Of a stretch of DNA of 64,000 nt, positions 23,955-37,207 are shown piece after piece. The translations under genes were made by a program, and so were the position numbers. The DNA is from Liolophura sinensis (Eukaryota > Mollusca > Polyplacophora > Chitonida > Chitonidae), in the NCBI RefSeq assembly GCF_032854445.1, contig NW_027018051.1:1-64000 (forward strand), given 5' to 3'. Under the pieces are notes generated by a model. The model made no database searches, had not been told where the DNA came from, and worked only from the letters and a program-made list of their open reading frames with translations. How positions within the stretch are numbered: the stretch's first letter is position 1; every line of letters starts with the position of its first letter.

Positions 23955-26151
23955 ATGATCATTTATGTCATAATCACGTGCCCAGCAACGGCTCTTACTC
24001 CATGGAAATCAGGGATATTTGCAATTTTTCAACAGCTGCCGATGCCTGGCTCAATTCCGCATCTTTTGGCACCTTTTTCATGTGGGTCTGTGGTCAGTTG
24101 TACTTTTTACAGCAGACTGTATCAAGTACCTTGTGTTTTTCATGTACAAATGGTGTGTTTTTTCTACACGTAGATAAAGACATTGAGATTGTCTTGCACT
24201 TAGAAGTAAGGCAATTGCTGGGTGAGTTAAATGGGCTTAGCCCAAAGATTTCAGGTCTTCTGGGCTACCGAAGGGCACATAACTTATAGTCAAAAGTTGA
24301 ATATAGTAATGACCAGTCGCGATTGTACAGAGTACAGTGTAGCCGATTTCAATTAACAAAAAGACCAGGCAAAAATGCAAAAGTGGAAAAACTGTTCCAG
24401 TGCTGCTGGTAAGAGGCTAATCCGACGTATTTTGTGACGAGAAATCGAATGGTGCAAACCGCGTTGCTCTCCGGCCAATACTTTTGGCTGTAGCGACAAT
24501 TGAATGATCATTTATGTCATAATCATGTGCCCAGCAACGGCTCTTACTCCATGGAAACCAGGGAAATTTGCAATTTTTCAACAGCTGCCGATGCCTGGCT
24601 CAATTCCGCATCTTTTGGCACTTTACTGAAGTTGGTCAGTGTTCAGTTGAATTTTTTACAGCAGACTGTATCAAGTACCTTGTGTTTAACACGTACAAAT
24701 GGTGTGGTTTTTCTACACGTAGATAAAGACATTGAGATTGTCTTGCACTTAGAAGTAAGGCAATTGCTGGGTGAGTTAAATGGGCTTAGCCCAAAGATTT
24801 TTAGATCTTCTGGGCTACCGAAGGGCACATAACTTATAGTCAAAAGTTGAATATAGTAATGACCAGTCGCGATTGTACAGAGTACAGTGTAGCCGATTTC
24901 AATTAACAAAAAGACCAGGTAAAAATGCAAAAGTGGAAAAACTGTTCCAGTGCTGCTGGTAAGAGGCTAATCCGACGTATTTTGTGACGAGAAATCGAAT
25001 GGTGCAAACCGCGTTGCTCTCCGACCAATACGTTTGGCTGTAGTGACAATTGAATGATCATTTATGTCATAATCACGTGCCCAGCAACGGCTCTTACTCC
25101 ATGGAAACCAGGGAACTTTACAATTTTTTAACAGCTGCCGATGCCTGGCTCAATTCCGCATCTTTTGGCACCTTACTGAAGTGGGTCAATGTTCAGTTGT
25201 ACTTTTTACAGCAGACTGTATCAAGTACCTTGTGTTTTTTATGTACAAATGGTGTGGTTTTTCTACACGTAGATAAAGACATTGAGATTGTCTTGCACTT
25301 AGAAGTAAGACAATTGCCGGGTGAGTTAAATGGGCTTAGCCCAAAGATTTCACGTCTTCTGGGCTACCGAAGGGCACATAACTTATAGTCAAAAGTTGAA
25401 TATAGTAATGACCAGTCGCGTATGTACAGAGTACAGTGTAGCCGATTTCAATTAACAAAAAGACCAGGCAAAAATGCAAAAGTGGAAAAACTGTTCCAGT
25501 GCTGCTGATAAGAGGCTAATCCGACGTATTTTGTGACGAGAAATTGAATGGTGCAAACCGCGTTGCTCTCCGACCAATACTTTTGGCTGTAGCGACAAAT
25601 CAATGAATATTGATGTCATAATCACGTGCCCAGCAACGGCTCTTACTCCATGGAAACTAGGGATATTTGCAATTTTTTAACAGCTGCCGATGCCTGGCCC
25701 AATTCCGCATCTTTTGGCACCTTATAAATGTGGGTCAGTGTTTAGTTGTACTTTTTACAGCAGACTGTATCAAGTACCTTGTGTTTTTTATGTACAAATG
25801 GTGTGGTTTTTCTACACGTAGATAAAGACATTGAGATTGTCTTGGACTTAGAAGTAAGACAATTGCTGGGTGAGTGAAATGGGCTTAGCCCAAAGATTTC
25901 AGGTCTTCTGGGCTACCGAAGGGCACATAACCTATAGTCAAAAGTTGAATATAGTAATGACCAGTCGCGATTGTACAGAGTACAGTGTAGCCGATTTCAA
26001 TTAACAAAAAGACCAGGCAAAAATGCAAAAGTGCGAAAACTGTTCCAGTGCTGCTGGTCAGAGGCTAATCCGACGTATTTTGTGACGAGAAATCGAATGG
26101 TGCAAACCGCCTTGCTCTCCGACCAATACTTTTGGCTGTAGTGACAATTGA
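23955..26151. repeat. Shortened pentamer variant H-D-E-G
   Basis: Monomers are at 23955 (class H: TCA-type with GAAATCAGGGATATTTGC and CTTTTTCATG), 24504 (D), 25054 (E) and 25603 (G). Class F is missing and H stands where C would be. The G copy has CATAACCTATAG near 25930 and an A-rich tail with GTGCGAAAACTG, a CTG-block marker, so it joins this domain to the block that begins at 26152. The H-D-E order recurs at 32832-34474. Confidence 0.88.
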
Positions 26152-29100
26152 ATGATCATTTATGTCATAATCACGTGCCCAGCAACGGCTCTTACTCCAT
26201 GGAAACCAGGGAAATTTGCAATTTTTCAACAGCTGCCGATGCCTGGCTCAATTCGCATCTTTTGGCACCTTACTGAAGTGGGTCAGTGTTCAGTTGTACT
26301 TTTTACAGCAGACTGTATCAAGTACCTTGTGTTTCTCACGTACAAATGGTGTGGTTTTTCTACACGTAGATAAAGACATTGAGATTGTCTTGCACTTAGA
26401 AGTAAGACAATTGCTGGGTGAGTTAAATGGGCTTAGCCCAAAGATTTGACGTCTTCTGGGCTACCGAAAGGCACATAACTTATAGTCAAAAGTTGAATAT
26501 AGTAATGACCAGTCGCGATTGTACAGAGTACAGTGTAGCCGATTTCAATTAACAAAAAGACCAGGCAAAAATGCAAAAGTGGAAAAACTGTTCCAGTGCT
26601 GCTGGTAAGAGGTTAATCCGACGTATTTTGTGACGAGAAATCGAATGGTGCAAACCGCGTTGCTCTCCGACCAAAACGTTTGGCTGTAGCGACAATTGAA
26701 TGATCATTAATGTCATAATCACGTGCCCAGCAACGGCTCTTACTCCATGGAAACCAGGGAAATTGGCAATTTTTCAACAGCTGCCGATGCCTGGCCCAAT
26801 TCCGCATCTTTTGGCACCTTATAAATGTTGGTCAGTGTTAAGTTGTACTTTTACAGCAGACTGTATCAAGTACCTTGTGTTTTTCACGTACAAATGGTGT
26901 GGTTTTTCTACACGTAGATAAAGACATTGAGATTGTCTTGGAGTAAGACAATTGCTGGGTGAGTTAAATGGGCTTAGCCCAAAGATTTGACGTCTTCTGG
27001 GCTACCGAAGGGCACATAACTTATAGTCAAAAGTTGAATAACTTAGAAGTAAGACAATTGCTGGGTGAGTTAAATGGGCTTAGCCCAAAGATTTGACGTC
27101 TTCTGGGCTACCGAAGGGCACATAACTTATAGTCAAAAGTTGAATATAGTAATGACCAGTCGCGATTGTACAGAGTACAGTGTAGCCGATTTCAATTAAC
27201 AAAAAGACCAGGCAAAAATGCAAAAGTGCGAAAACTGTTCCAGTGCTGCTGGTAAAAGGCTAATCGACGTATTTTGTGACGAGAAATCGAATGGTGCAAA
27301 CCGCCTTGCTCTCCGACCAATACTTTTGGCTGTAGTGACAATTGAATGATCATTTATGTCATAATCACGTGCCCAGCAACGGCTCTTACTCCATGGAAAC
27401 CAGGGAAAATTTGCAATTTTTCAACAGCTGCCGATGCCTGGCTCAATTCCGCATCTTTTGGCACCTTACTGAAGTGGGTCAGTGTTCAGTTGTACTTTTT
27501 ACAGCAGACTGTATCAAGTACCTTGTGTTTCTCACGTACAAATGGTGTGGTTTTTCTACACGTAGATAAAGACATTGAGATTGTCTTGCACTTAGAAGTA
27601 AGACAATTGCTGGGTGAGTTAAATGGGCTTAGCCCAAAGATTTGACGTCTTCTGGGCTACCGAAAGGCACATAACTTATAGTCAAAAGTTGAATATAGTA
27701 TGACCAGTCGCGATTGTACAGTGTAGCCGATTTCAATTATCAAAAAGACCAGGCAAAAATGCAAAAGTGGAAAAACTGTTCCAGTGCTGCTGGTAAGAGG
27801 CTAATCCGACGTATTTTGTGACGAGAAATCGAATGGTGCAAACCGCGTTGCTCTCCGACCAAAACGTTTCGCTGTAGCGACAATTGAATGATCATTAATG
27901 TCATAATCACGTGCCCAGCAACGGCTCTTACTCCATGGAAACCAGGGATATTGGCAATTTTTTAACAGCTGCCGATGCCTGGCCCAATTCCGCATCTTTT
28001 GGCACCTTATAAATGTGGTTCAGTGTTTAGTTGTACTTTTTACAGCAGACTGTATCAAGTACCTTGTGTTTTTTATGTACAAATGGTGTGGTTTTTCTAC
28101 ACGTAGATAAAGACATTGAGATTGTCTTGGACTTAGAAGTAAGACAATTGCTTGGTGAGTTAAATGGGCTTAGCCCAAAGATTTGACGTCTTCTGGGCTA
28201 CCGAAGGGCACATAACTTATAGTCAAAAGTTGAATATAGCAATGACCAGTCGCGATTGTACAGAGTACAGTGTAGCCGATTTCAATTAACAAAAAGACCA
28301 GGCAAAAATGCAAAATTGGAAAAATTGTTCCAGTGCTGCTGGTAAGAGGCTAATCCGACGTATTTTGTGACGACAAATCGAATGGTGCAAACCGCGTTGC
28401 TCTCCGACCAATACTTTTGCCTGTAGCGACAATTGAATGATCATTTATGTCATAATCACGTGCACAGCAACGGCTCTTACTCCATGGAAACCAGGAAAAT
28501 TGGCAATTTTTCAACAGCTGCCGATACCTGGCTCAATTCCGCATCTTTTGGCACCTTATAAATGTGGGTCTGTGGTCAGTTGTACTTTTTACAGCAGACT
28601 GTATCAAGTACCTTGTGTTTTTTATGTACAAATGGTGTGGTTTTTCTACACGTAGATAAAGACATTGAGATTGTCTTGGACTGAGAAGTAAGACAATTGC
28701 CGGGTGAGTTAAATTTGCTTAGCCCAAAGATTTCACGTCTTCTGGGCTACCGACGGGCACATAACTTATAGTCAAAAGTTGAATATAGTAATGACCAGTC
28801 GCGATTGTACAGAGTACAGTGTAGCCGATTTCAATTAACAAAAAGACCAGGTAAAAGTGCAAAACTGGAAAAAACTGTTCCAGTGCTGCTGGTAAGAGGC
28901 TAATCCGACGTATTTTGTGACGAGAAATCGAATGGTGCAAACCGCGTTGCTCTCCGACCAATACTTTTGGCTGTAGTGACAATTGAATGATCATTTATGT
29001 CATAATCACGTGCCCAGCAACGGCTCTTACTCCATGGAAACCAGGGAAATTTGCAATTTTTCAACAGCTGCCGATGCCTGGCTCAATTCCGTATCTGTTG

Positions 29101-30089
29101 GCACCTTACTGAAGTGGGTCAGTGTTCAGTTGTACTTTTTACAGCAGACTGTATCAAGTACCTTGTGTTTTTCACGTACAAATGGTGTGGTTTTTCTACA
29201 CGTAGATAAAGACATTGAGATTGTCTTGCACTTAGAAGTAAGACAATTGCTGGGTGAGTTAAATGGGCTTAGCCGAAAGATTTGACGTCTTCTGGGCTAC
29301 CGAAGGGCACATAACTTATAGTCAAAAGTTGAATATAGTAATGACCAGTCGCGATTGTACAGAGTACAGTGTAGCCGATTTCAATTAACAAAAAGACCAG
29401 GCAAAAAATGCAAAAGTGGAAAAACTGTTCCAGTGCTGCTGCTAAGAGGCTAATCCGACGTATTTTGTGACGAGAAATCGAATGGTGCAAACCGCGTTGC
29501 TCTCCGACCAATACTTTTGGCTGTAGCGACAAATCAATGAATATTGATGTCATAATCACGTGCCCAGCAACGGCTCTTACTCCATGGAAACCAGGGATAT
29601 TTGCAATTTTTTAACAGCTGCCGATGCCTGGCCCAATTCCGCATCTTTTGGCACCTTATAAATGTGGGCCAGTGTTTAGTTATACTTTTTACAGCAGACT
29701 GTATCAAGTACCTTCTGTTTTTCACGTACAAATGGTGTGGTTTTTCTACACGTAGATAAAGACATTGAGATTGTCTTGGACTTAGAAGTAAGACAATTGC
29801 TGGGTGAGTTAAATGGGCTTAGCCCAAAGATTTCAGGTCTTCTGGGCTACCGAAGGGGGCACATAACTTATAGTCAAAAGTTGAATATAGTAATGACCAG
29901 TCGCGATTGTACAGAGTACAGTGTAGCCGATTTCAATTAACAAAAAGACCAGGCAAAAATGCAAAAGTGGAAAAACTGTTCCAGTGCTGGCTGGTAAGAG
30001 GCTAATCCGACGTATTTTGTGACGAGAAATCGAATGGTGCAATCCGCGTTTGCTCTCCGACCAATACGTTTGGCTGTAGCGACAATTGA
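26152..30089. repeat. Second copy of the 11218-15159 run, indel-rich
   Basis: Monomers at 26152, 26700 (doubled block), 27346, 27888, 28437, 28987 and 29537 match 11218, 11767, 12415, 12964, 13513, 14062 and 14611 in order, at offsets of 14924-14934 bp. Unlike the left copy it carries many one-base indels: ATTCGCATC near 26254, TAATCGACG near 27265, GGGAAAATTTGC near 27407, a 7-bp loss near 27714 and CCGAAGGGGGCAC near 29855. It marks the start of a second macro-repeat. Confidence 0.88.
26700..27345 (+). repeat. 646-bp monomer with doubled 99-bp block
   Basis: Block B lies at 26942-27040 and 27048-27146 with the spacer at 27041-27047. It is the macro-repeat counterpart of 11767, two bases shorter because of one-base deletions (GTACTTTTACAGC near 26851, TAATCGACG near 27265). 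Confidence 0.92.
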
Positions 30090-33000
30090 ATGATCATTAT
30101 GTCATAATCACGTGCCCACAGCAACGGCTCTTACTCCATGGAAACCAGGGAAATTTGCAATTTTTCAACAGCTGCCGATGGCCTGGCTCAATTCCGCATC
30201 TTTTGGCACCTTATTCATGTGGGTCTGTGGTCAGTTGTACTTTTTACAGCAGACTGTATCAAGTACCTTGTGTTTTTCATGTACAAATGGTGTGGTTTTT
30301 CTACACGTAGATAAAGACATTGAGATTGTCTTGCACTTAGAAGTAAGGCAATTGCTGGTGAGTTAAATGGGCTTAGCCCAAAGATTTCAGGTCTTCTGGG
30401 CTACCGAAGGGCACATAACTTATAGTCAAAAGTTGAATATAGTAATGACCAGTCGCGATTGTACAGAGTACAGTGTAGCCGATTTCAATAACAAAAAGAC
30501 CAGGCAAAAATGCAAAAGTGGAAAAACTGTTCCAGTGCTGCTGGTAAGAGGCTAATCCGACGTATTTTGTGACGAGAAATCGAATGGTGCAAACCGCGTT
30601 GCTCTCCGACCAATACTTTTTGGCTGTAGCGACAATTGAATGATCTTTTTTGTCATAATCATGTGCCGCAACGGCTCTTACTCCATGGAAACCAGGGAAA
30701 TTTGCAATTTTTCAACAGCTGCCGATGCCTGGCTCAATTCCGCATCTTTTGGCACCTTACTGAAGTTGGTCAGTGTTCAGTTGAATTTTTTACAGCAGAC
30801 TGTATCAAGTACCTTGTGTTTAACACGTACAAATGGTGTGGTTTTTCTACACGTAGATAAAGACATTGAGATTGTGTTGCACTTAGAAGTAAGGCAATTG
30901 CTGGGTGAGTTAAAATGGGCTTAGCCCAAAGATTTTAGATCTTCTGGGCTACCGAAGGGCACATAACTTATAGTCAAAAGTTGAATATAGTAATGACCAG
31001 TCGCGATTGTACAGAGTACAGTGTAGCCGATTTCAATTAACAAAAGACCAGGTAAAAATGCAAAAGTGGAAAAACTGTTTCCAGTGCTGCTGGTAAGAGG
31101 CTAATCCGACGTATTTTGTGACGAGAAATCGAATGGTGCAAACCGCGTTGCTCTCCGACCAATACGTTTGGCTGTAGTGACAATTGAATGATCATTTATG
31201 TCATAATCACGTGCCCGCAACGGCTCTTACTCCATGGAAACCAGGGAACTTTACAATTTTTTAACAGCTGCCGATGCCTGGCTCAATTCCGCATCTTTTG
31301 GCACCTTACTGAAGTGGGTCAATGTTCAGTTGTACTTTTTACAGCAGACTGTATCAAGTACCTTGTGTTTTTTATGTACAAATGGTGTGGTTTTTCTACA
31401 CGTAGATAAAGACATTGAGATTGTCTTGCACTTAGAAGTAAGACAATTGCTGGGTGAGTTAAATGGGCTTAGCCCAAAGATTTCCGTCTTCTGGGCTACC
31501 GAAGGGCACATAACTTATAGTCAAAAGTTGAATATAGTAATGACCAGTCGCGATTGTACAGAGTACAGTGTAGCCGATTTCAATTAACAAAAAGACCAGG
31601 CAAAAAATGCAAAAGTGGAAAAACTGTTCCAGTGCTGCTGGTAAGAGGCTAATCGACGTATTTTGTGACGACAAATCGAATGGTGCAAACCGCGTTGCTC
31701 TCCGACCAATACTTTTGGCTGTAGCGACAAATCAATGAATATTGATGTCATAATCAAGTGCCCAGCAACGGCTCTTACTCCATGGAAACCAGGGATATTT
31801 GCAATTTTTTTACAGCTGCCGATGCCTGGCCCAATTCCGCACCTTTTGGCACCTTATAAATGTGGGTCAGTGTTTAGTTGTACTTTTTACAGCAGACTTG
31901 TATCAAGTACCTTGTGTTTTTCACGTACAAATGGTGTGGTTTTTATACACGTAGATAAAGACATTGAGATTGTCTTGGACTTAGAAGTAAGACAATTGCT
32001 GGGTGAGTTAAATGGCTTAGCCCAAAGATTTGACGTCTTCTGGGCTACCGAAGGGCACATAAACTTATAGTCAAAAGTTAAATATAGTAATGACCACACG
32101 CGATTGTACATAGTACAGTGTAGCCGATTCAATTAACAAAAAGGACCAGGCAAAAATGCAAAAGTGGAAAAACTGTTCCAGTGCTGCTGATAAGAGGCTA
32201 ATCCGACGTATTTTGTGACGAGAATTGAAATGGTGCAAACCGCGTTGCTCTCCGACCAATACTTTTGGCTGTAGCGACAAATCAATGAATATTGATGTCA
32301 TAACCACGTGCCCAGCAACGGCTCTTACTCCATGGAAACTAGGGATATTTGCAATTTTTTAACAGCTGCCGATGCCTGGCCCAATTCCGCATCTTTTGGC
32401 ACCTTAAAATGTGGGTCAGTGTTTAGTTGACTTTTTACAGCAGACTGTATCAAGTACCTTGTGTTTTTTATGTACAAATCGGTGTGGTTTTTCTACACGT
32501 AGATAAAGACATTGAGATTGTCTTGGACTTAGAAGTAAGACAATTGCTGGGTGAGTGAAATGGGCTTAGCCAAAAGATTTCAGGTCTTCTGGGCTACCGA
32601 AGGGCACATAACTTATAGTCAAAAGTTGAATATAGTAATGACCAGTCGCGATTGTACAGAGTACAGTGTAGCCGATTTCAATTAATAAAAAGACCAGGTA
32701 AAAATGCAAAAGTGGAAAAACTGTTCCAGTGCTGCTGGTAAGAGGCTAATCCGACGTATTTGTGACGAGAAATCGAATGGTGCAAACCGCGTTGCTCTCC
32801 GACCAATACTTTTGGCTGTAGTGACAATTGAATGATCATTTATGTCATAATCACGTGCCCAGCAACGGCTCTTACTCCATGGAAATCAGGGATATTTGCA
32901 ATTTTTCAACAGCTGCCGATGCCTGGCTCAATTCCGCATCTTTTGGCACCTTTTTCATGTGGGTCTGTGGTCAGTTGTACTTTTTACAGCAGACTGTATC

Positions 33001-36000
33001 AAGTACCTTGTGTTTTTCATGTACAAATGGTGTGGTTTTTCTACACGTAGATAAAGACATTGAGATTGTCTTGCACTTAGAAGTAAGGCAATTGCTGGGT
33101 GAGTATAAATGGGCTTAGCCCAAAGATTCAGGTCTTCTGGGCTACCGAAGGGCACATAACTTATAGTCCAAAAGTTGAAATATAGTAATGACCAGTCGCG
33201 ATTGTACAGAGTACAGTGTAGCCGATTTCAATTAACAAAAGGACCCAGGCCAAAAATGCAAAGTGGAAAAAACTGTTCCAGTGCTGCTGGTAAGAGGCTA
33301 ATCCGACGTATTTTGTGACGAGAAATCGAATGGTGCAAACCGCGTTGCTCTCCGGCCAATACTTTTGGCTGTAGCGACAATTGAATGATCATTTATGTCA
33401 TAATCATGTGCCCAGCAACGGCTCTTACTCCATGGAAACCAGGGAAATTTGCAATTTTTCAACAGCTGCCGATGCCTGGCTCAATTCCGCATCTTTTGGC
33501 ACTTTACTGAAGTTGGTCAGTGTTCAGTTGAATTTTTTACAGCAGACTGTATCAAGTACCTTGTGTTTACACGTACAAATGGTGTGGTTTTTCTACACGT
33601 AGATAAAGACATTGAGATTGTCTTGCACTTAGAAGTAAGGCAATTGCTGGGTGAGTTAAATGGGCTTAGCCCAAAGATTTTAGGTCTTCTGGGCTACCGA
33701 AGGGAACATAACTTATAGTCAAAAGTTGAATATAGTAATGACCAGTCGCGATTGTACAGAGTACAGTGTAGCCGATTTCAATTAACAAAAGAACCAGTAA
33801 AAATGCAAAAGTGGAAACTGTTCCAGTGCTGCTGGTAAGAGGCTAATCCGACGTATTTTGTGACGAGAAATCGAATGGTGCAAACCGCGTTGCTCTCCGA
33901 CCAATACGTTTGGCTGTAGTGAAATTGAATGATCATTTATGTCATAATCACGTGCCCAGCAACGGCTCTTACTCATGGAAACCAGGGAACTTTACAATTT
34001 TTTAACAGCTGCCGATGCCTGGCTCAATTCCGCATCTTTTGGCACCTTACTGAAGTGGGTCAATGTTCAGTTGTACTTTTTACAGCAGACTGTATCAAGT
34101 ACCTTGTGTTTTTTATGTACAAATGGTGTGGTTTTTCTACACGTAGATAAAGACATTGAGATTGTCTTGCACTTAGAAGTAAGACAATTGCCGGTGAGTT
34201 AAATGGGCTTAGCCCAAAGATTTCAGGTCTTCTGGCTACCGAAGGGCACATAACTTATAGTCAAAAGTGAATATAGTAATGACCAGTCGCGATTGTACAG
34301 AGTACAGTGTAGCCGATTTCAATTATCAAAAAGACCAGGCAAAAATGCAAAAGTGGAAAAACTGTTCCAGTGCTGCTGGTAAGAGGCTAATCCGACGTAT
34401 TTTGTGACGACAAATCGAATGGTGCAAAACCGCGTTGCTCTCCGACCAATACTTTTGGCTGTAGCGACAATTGAATGATCATTTATGTCATAATCACGTG
34501 CACAGCAACGGCTCTTACTCCATGGAACCAGGGAAATTTGCAATTTTTTCAACAGCTTGCCGATGCCTGGCTCAATTCCGCATCTTTTGGCACCTTATTC
34601 ATGTGGGTCTGTGGTCAGTTGTACTTTTTACCAGCAGGACTGTATCAAGTACCTTGTGTTTTTCATGTACAAATGGTGTGGTTTTCTACACGTAGATAAA
34701 GACATTGAGATTGTCTTGCACTTAGAAGTAAGGCAATTGCTGGGTGAGTAAATGGGCTTAGCCCAAAGATTTCAGGTCTTCTGGGCTACCGAAGGGCACA
34801 TAACTTATAGTCAAAAGTTGAATATAGTAATGACCAGTCGCGATTGTACAGAGTACAGTGTAGCCGATTTCAATTAACAAAAAGACCAGGCAAAAATGCA
34901 AAAGTGGAAAAACTGTTCCAGTGCTGCTGGTAAGAGGCTAATCCGACGTATTTTGTGACGAGAAATCGAATGGTGCAAACCGCGTTGCTCTCCGACCAAT
35001 ACTTTGGCTGTAGCGACAATTGAATGATCATTTATGTCATAATCATGTGCCCGGCAACGGCTCTTACTCCATGGAAACCAGGAAATTTGCAATTTTTCAA
35101 CAGCTGCCGATGCCTGGCTCAATTCGCATTCTTTTGGCACCTTACTGAAGTTGGTCAGTGTTCAGTGAATTTTTTACAGCAGACTGTATCAAGTACCTTG
35201 TGTTTAACACGTACAAATGGTGTGGTTTTTCTACACGTAGATAAGACATTGAGATTGTGTTGCACTTAGAAGTAGGCAATTGCTGGGTGAGTTAAATGGG
35301 CTTAGCCCAAAAGATTTCAGGTCTTCTGGGCCTACCGAAGGGCACATAACTTATAGTCAAAAGTTGAATATAGTAATGACCAGTCGCGATTGTACAGAGT
35401 ACAGTGTAGCCGATTTCAATTAACAAAAAGACCAGGTAAAAATGCAAAGTGGAAAAACTGTTCCAGTGCTGCTGGTAAGAGCTAATCCGACGTATTTTGT
35501 GACGAGAAATCGAATGGTGCAAACCGCGTTGCTCTCCGACCAATACGTTTTGGCTGTAGTGACAATTGAATGATCATTTATGTCATAATCACGTGCCCAG
35601 CAACGGCTCTTACTCCATGGAAACAGGGAACTTTACAATTTTTTAACAGCTGCCGATGCCTGGCTCAATTCCGCATCTTTTGGCACCTTACTGAAGTGGG
35701 TCAATGTTCAGTTGTACTTTTTACAGCAGACTGTATCAAGTACCTTGTGTTTTTTAATGTACAAATGGTGTGGTTTTTCTACACGTAGATAAAGACATTG
35801 AGATTGTCTTGCACTTAGAAGTAAGACAATTGCTGGGTGAGTTAAATGGGCTTAGCCCAAAGATTTCACGTCTTCTGGGCTACCGAAGGGCACATAACTT
35901 ATAGTCAAAAGTTGAATATAGTAATGACCAGTCGCGATTGTTACAGAGTACAGTGTAGCCGATTTCAATTAACAAAAAGACCAGGCAAAAATGCAAAAGT

Positions 36001-36657
36001 GGAAAAACTGTTCCAGTGCTGCTGGTAAGAGGCTAATCCGACGTATTTTGTGACGACAAATCGAATGGTGCAAACCGCGTTGCTCTCCGACCAATACTTT
36101 GGCTGTAGCGACAAATCAATGAATATTAATGTCATAAATCACGTGCCCAGCAACGGCTCTTACTCCATGGAAACCAGGGATATTTGCAATTTTTTTACAG
36201 CTGCCGATGCCTGGCCCAATTCCGCACCTTTTGGCACCTTATAAATGTGGGTCAGTGTTTAGTTGTACTTTTTACAGCAGACTGTATCAAGTACCTTGTG
36301 TTTCTCACGTACAAATGGTGTGGTTTTTCTACACGTAGATAAAGACATTGAGAATGTCTTGGACTTAGAAGTAAGACAATTGCTGAGTGAGTGAAATGGG
36401 CTTAGCCCAAAGATTTCAGGTCTTCTGGGCTACCGAAGGGCACATAACTTATAGTCAAAAGTTGAATATAGTAATGACCAGTCGCGATTGTACAGAGTAC
36501 AGTGTAGCCGATTTCAATTAATAAAAAGACCAGGTAAAAATGCAAAAGTGGAAAAACTGTTTCAGTGCTGCTAGTAAGAGGCTAATCCGACGTATTTTGT
36601 GACGAGAAATCCGAATGGTGCAAACCGCGTTGCTCTCCGACCTGTAGCGACAAATCA
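30090..36657. repeat. C-D-E-F-G-H-D-E-C-D-E-F/G monomer series, indel-rich
   Basis: Monomers lie at 30090 (C), 30640 (D), 31188 (E), 31735 (F), 32285 (G), 32832 (H), 33385 (D), 33929 (E), 34475 (TCA), 35024 (D), 35570 (E) and 36119 (F front, G rear). The order follows 18458-26151 with units missing. Small indels are very dense, for example GGACCCAGGCC near 33241 and GAGTATAAATGGG near 33102, whereas the left-hand copy has almost none. Read the base-level sequence here with caution. Confidence 0.87.
36119..36657 (+). repeat. F/G chimeric monomer with 12-bp deletion
   Basis: The front is class F (ATGAATATTAATG, GCAATTTTTTTACAG, CCGCACC). The rear is class G (GAGTGAAATGGG, ATTAATAAAAAGACC). Near the end, CTCCGACCTGTAGCG lacks 12 bp relative to the usual CCAATACTTTTGGCTGTAG, giving 539 bp, the shortest interval in the window. 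Confidence 0.78.
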
Positions 36658-37207
36658 ATGAATATTAATGTCATAATCACGTGCCCAGCAACGGCTCTTA
36701 CTCCATGGAAACCAGGGATATTTGCAATTTTTTTACAGCTGCCGATGCCTGGCCCAATCCCGCACCTTTTGGCACCTTATAAATGTGGGTCAGTGTTTAG
36801 TTGTACTTTTTACAGCAGACTGTATCAAGTACCTTGTGTTTTTTATGTACAAATGGTGTGGTTTTTTCTACACGTAGATAAAGACATTGAGATTGTCTTG
36901 GACTTAGAAGTAAGACAATTGCTGGGTGAGTGAAATGGGCTTAGCCCAAAGATTTCAGGTCTTCTGGGCTACCGAAGGGCACATAACCTATAGTAAAAAG
37001 TTGAATATAGTAATGACCAGTCGCGATTGTACAGAGTACAGTGTAGCCGATTTCAATTAACAAAAAGACCAGGCAAAAATGCAAAAGTGCGAAAACTGTT
37101 CCAGTGCTGCTGGTAAGAGGCTAATCCGACGTATTTTGTGACGAGAAATTGAATGGTGCATACCGCGTTGCTCTCCGACCAATACTTTTGGCTGTAGTGA
37201 CAATTGA
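36658..37207 (+). repeat. F/G chimeric monomer
   Basis: The front is class F (ATGAATATTAATG, GCAATTTTTTTACAG) and the rear matches the G copy at 25603 (TTTTTTATG, GAGTGAAATGGG, CATAACCTATAG, GTGCGAAAACTG). It sits at the boundary between the C-G series and the mixed region. Confidence 0.78.
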
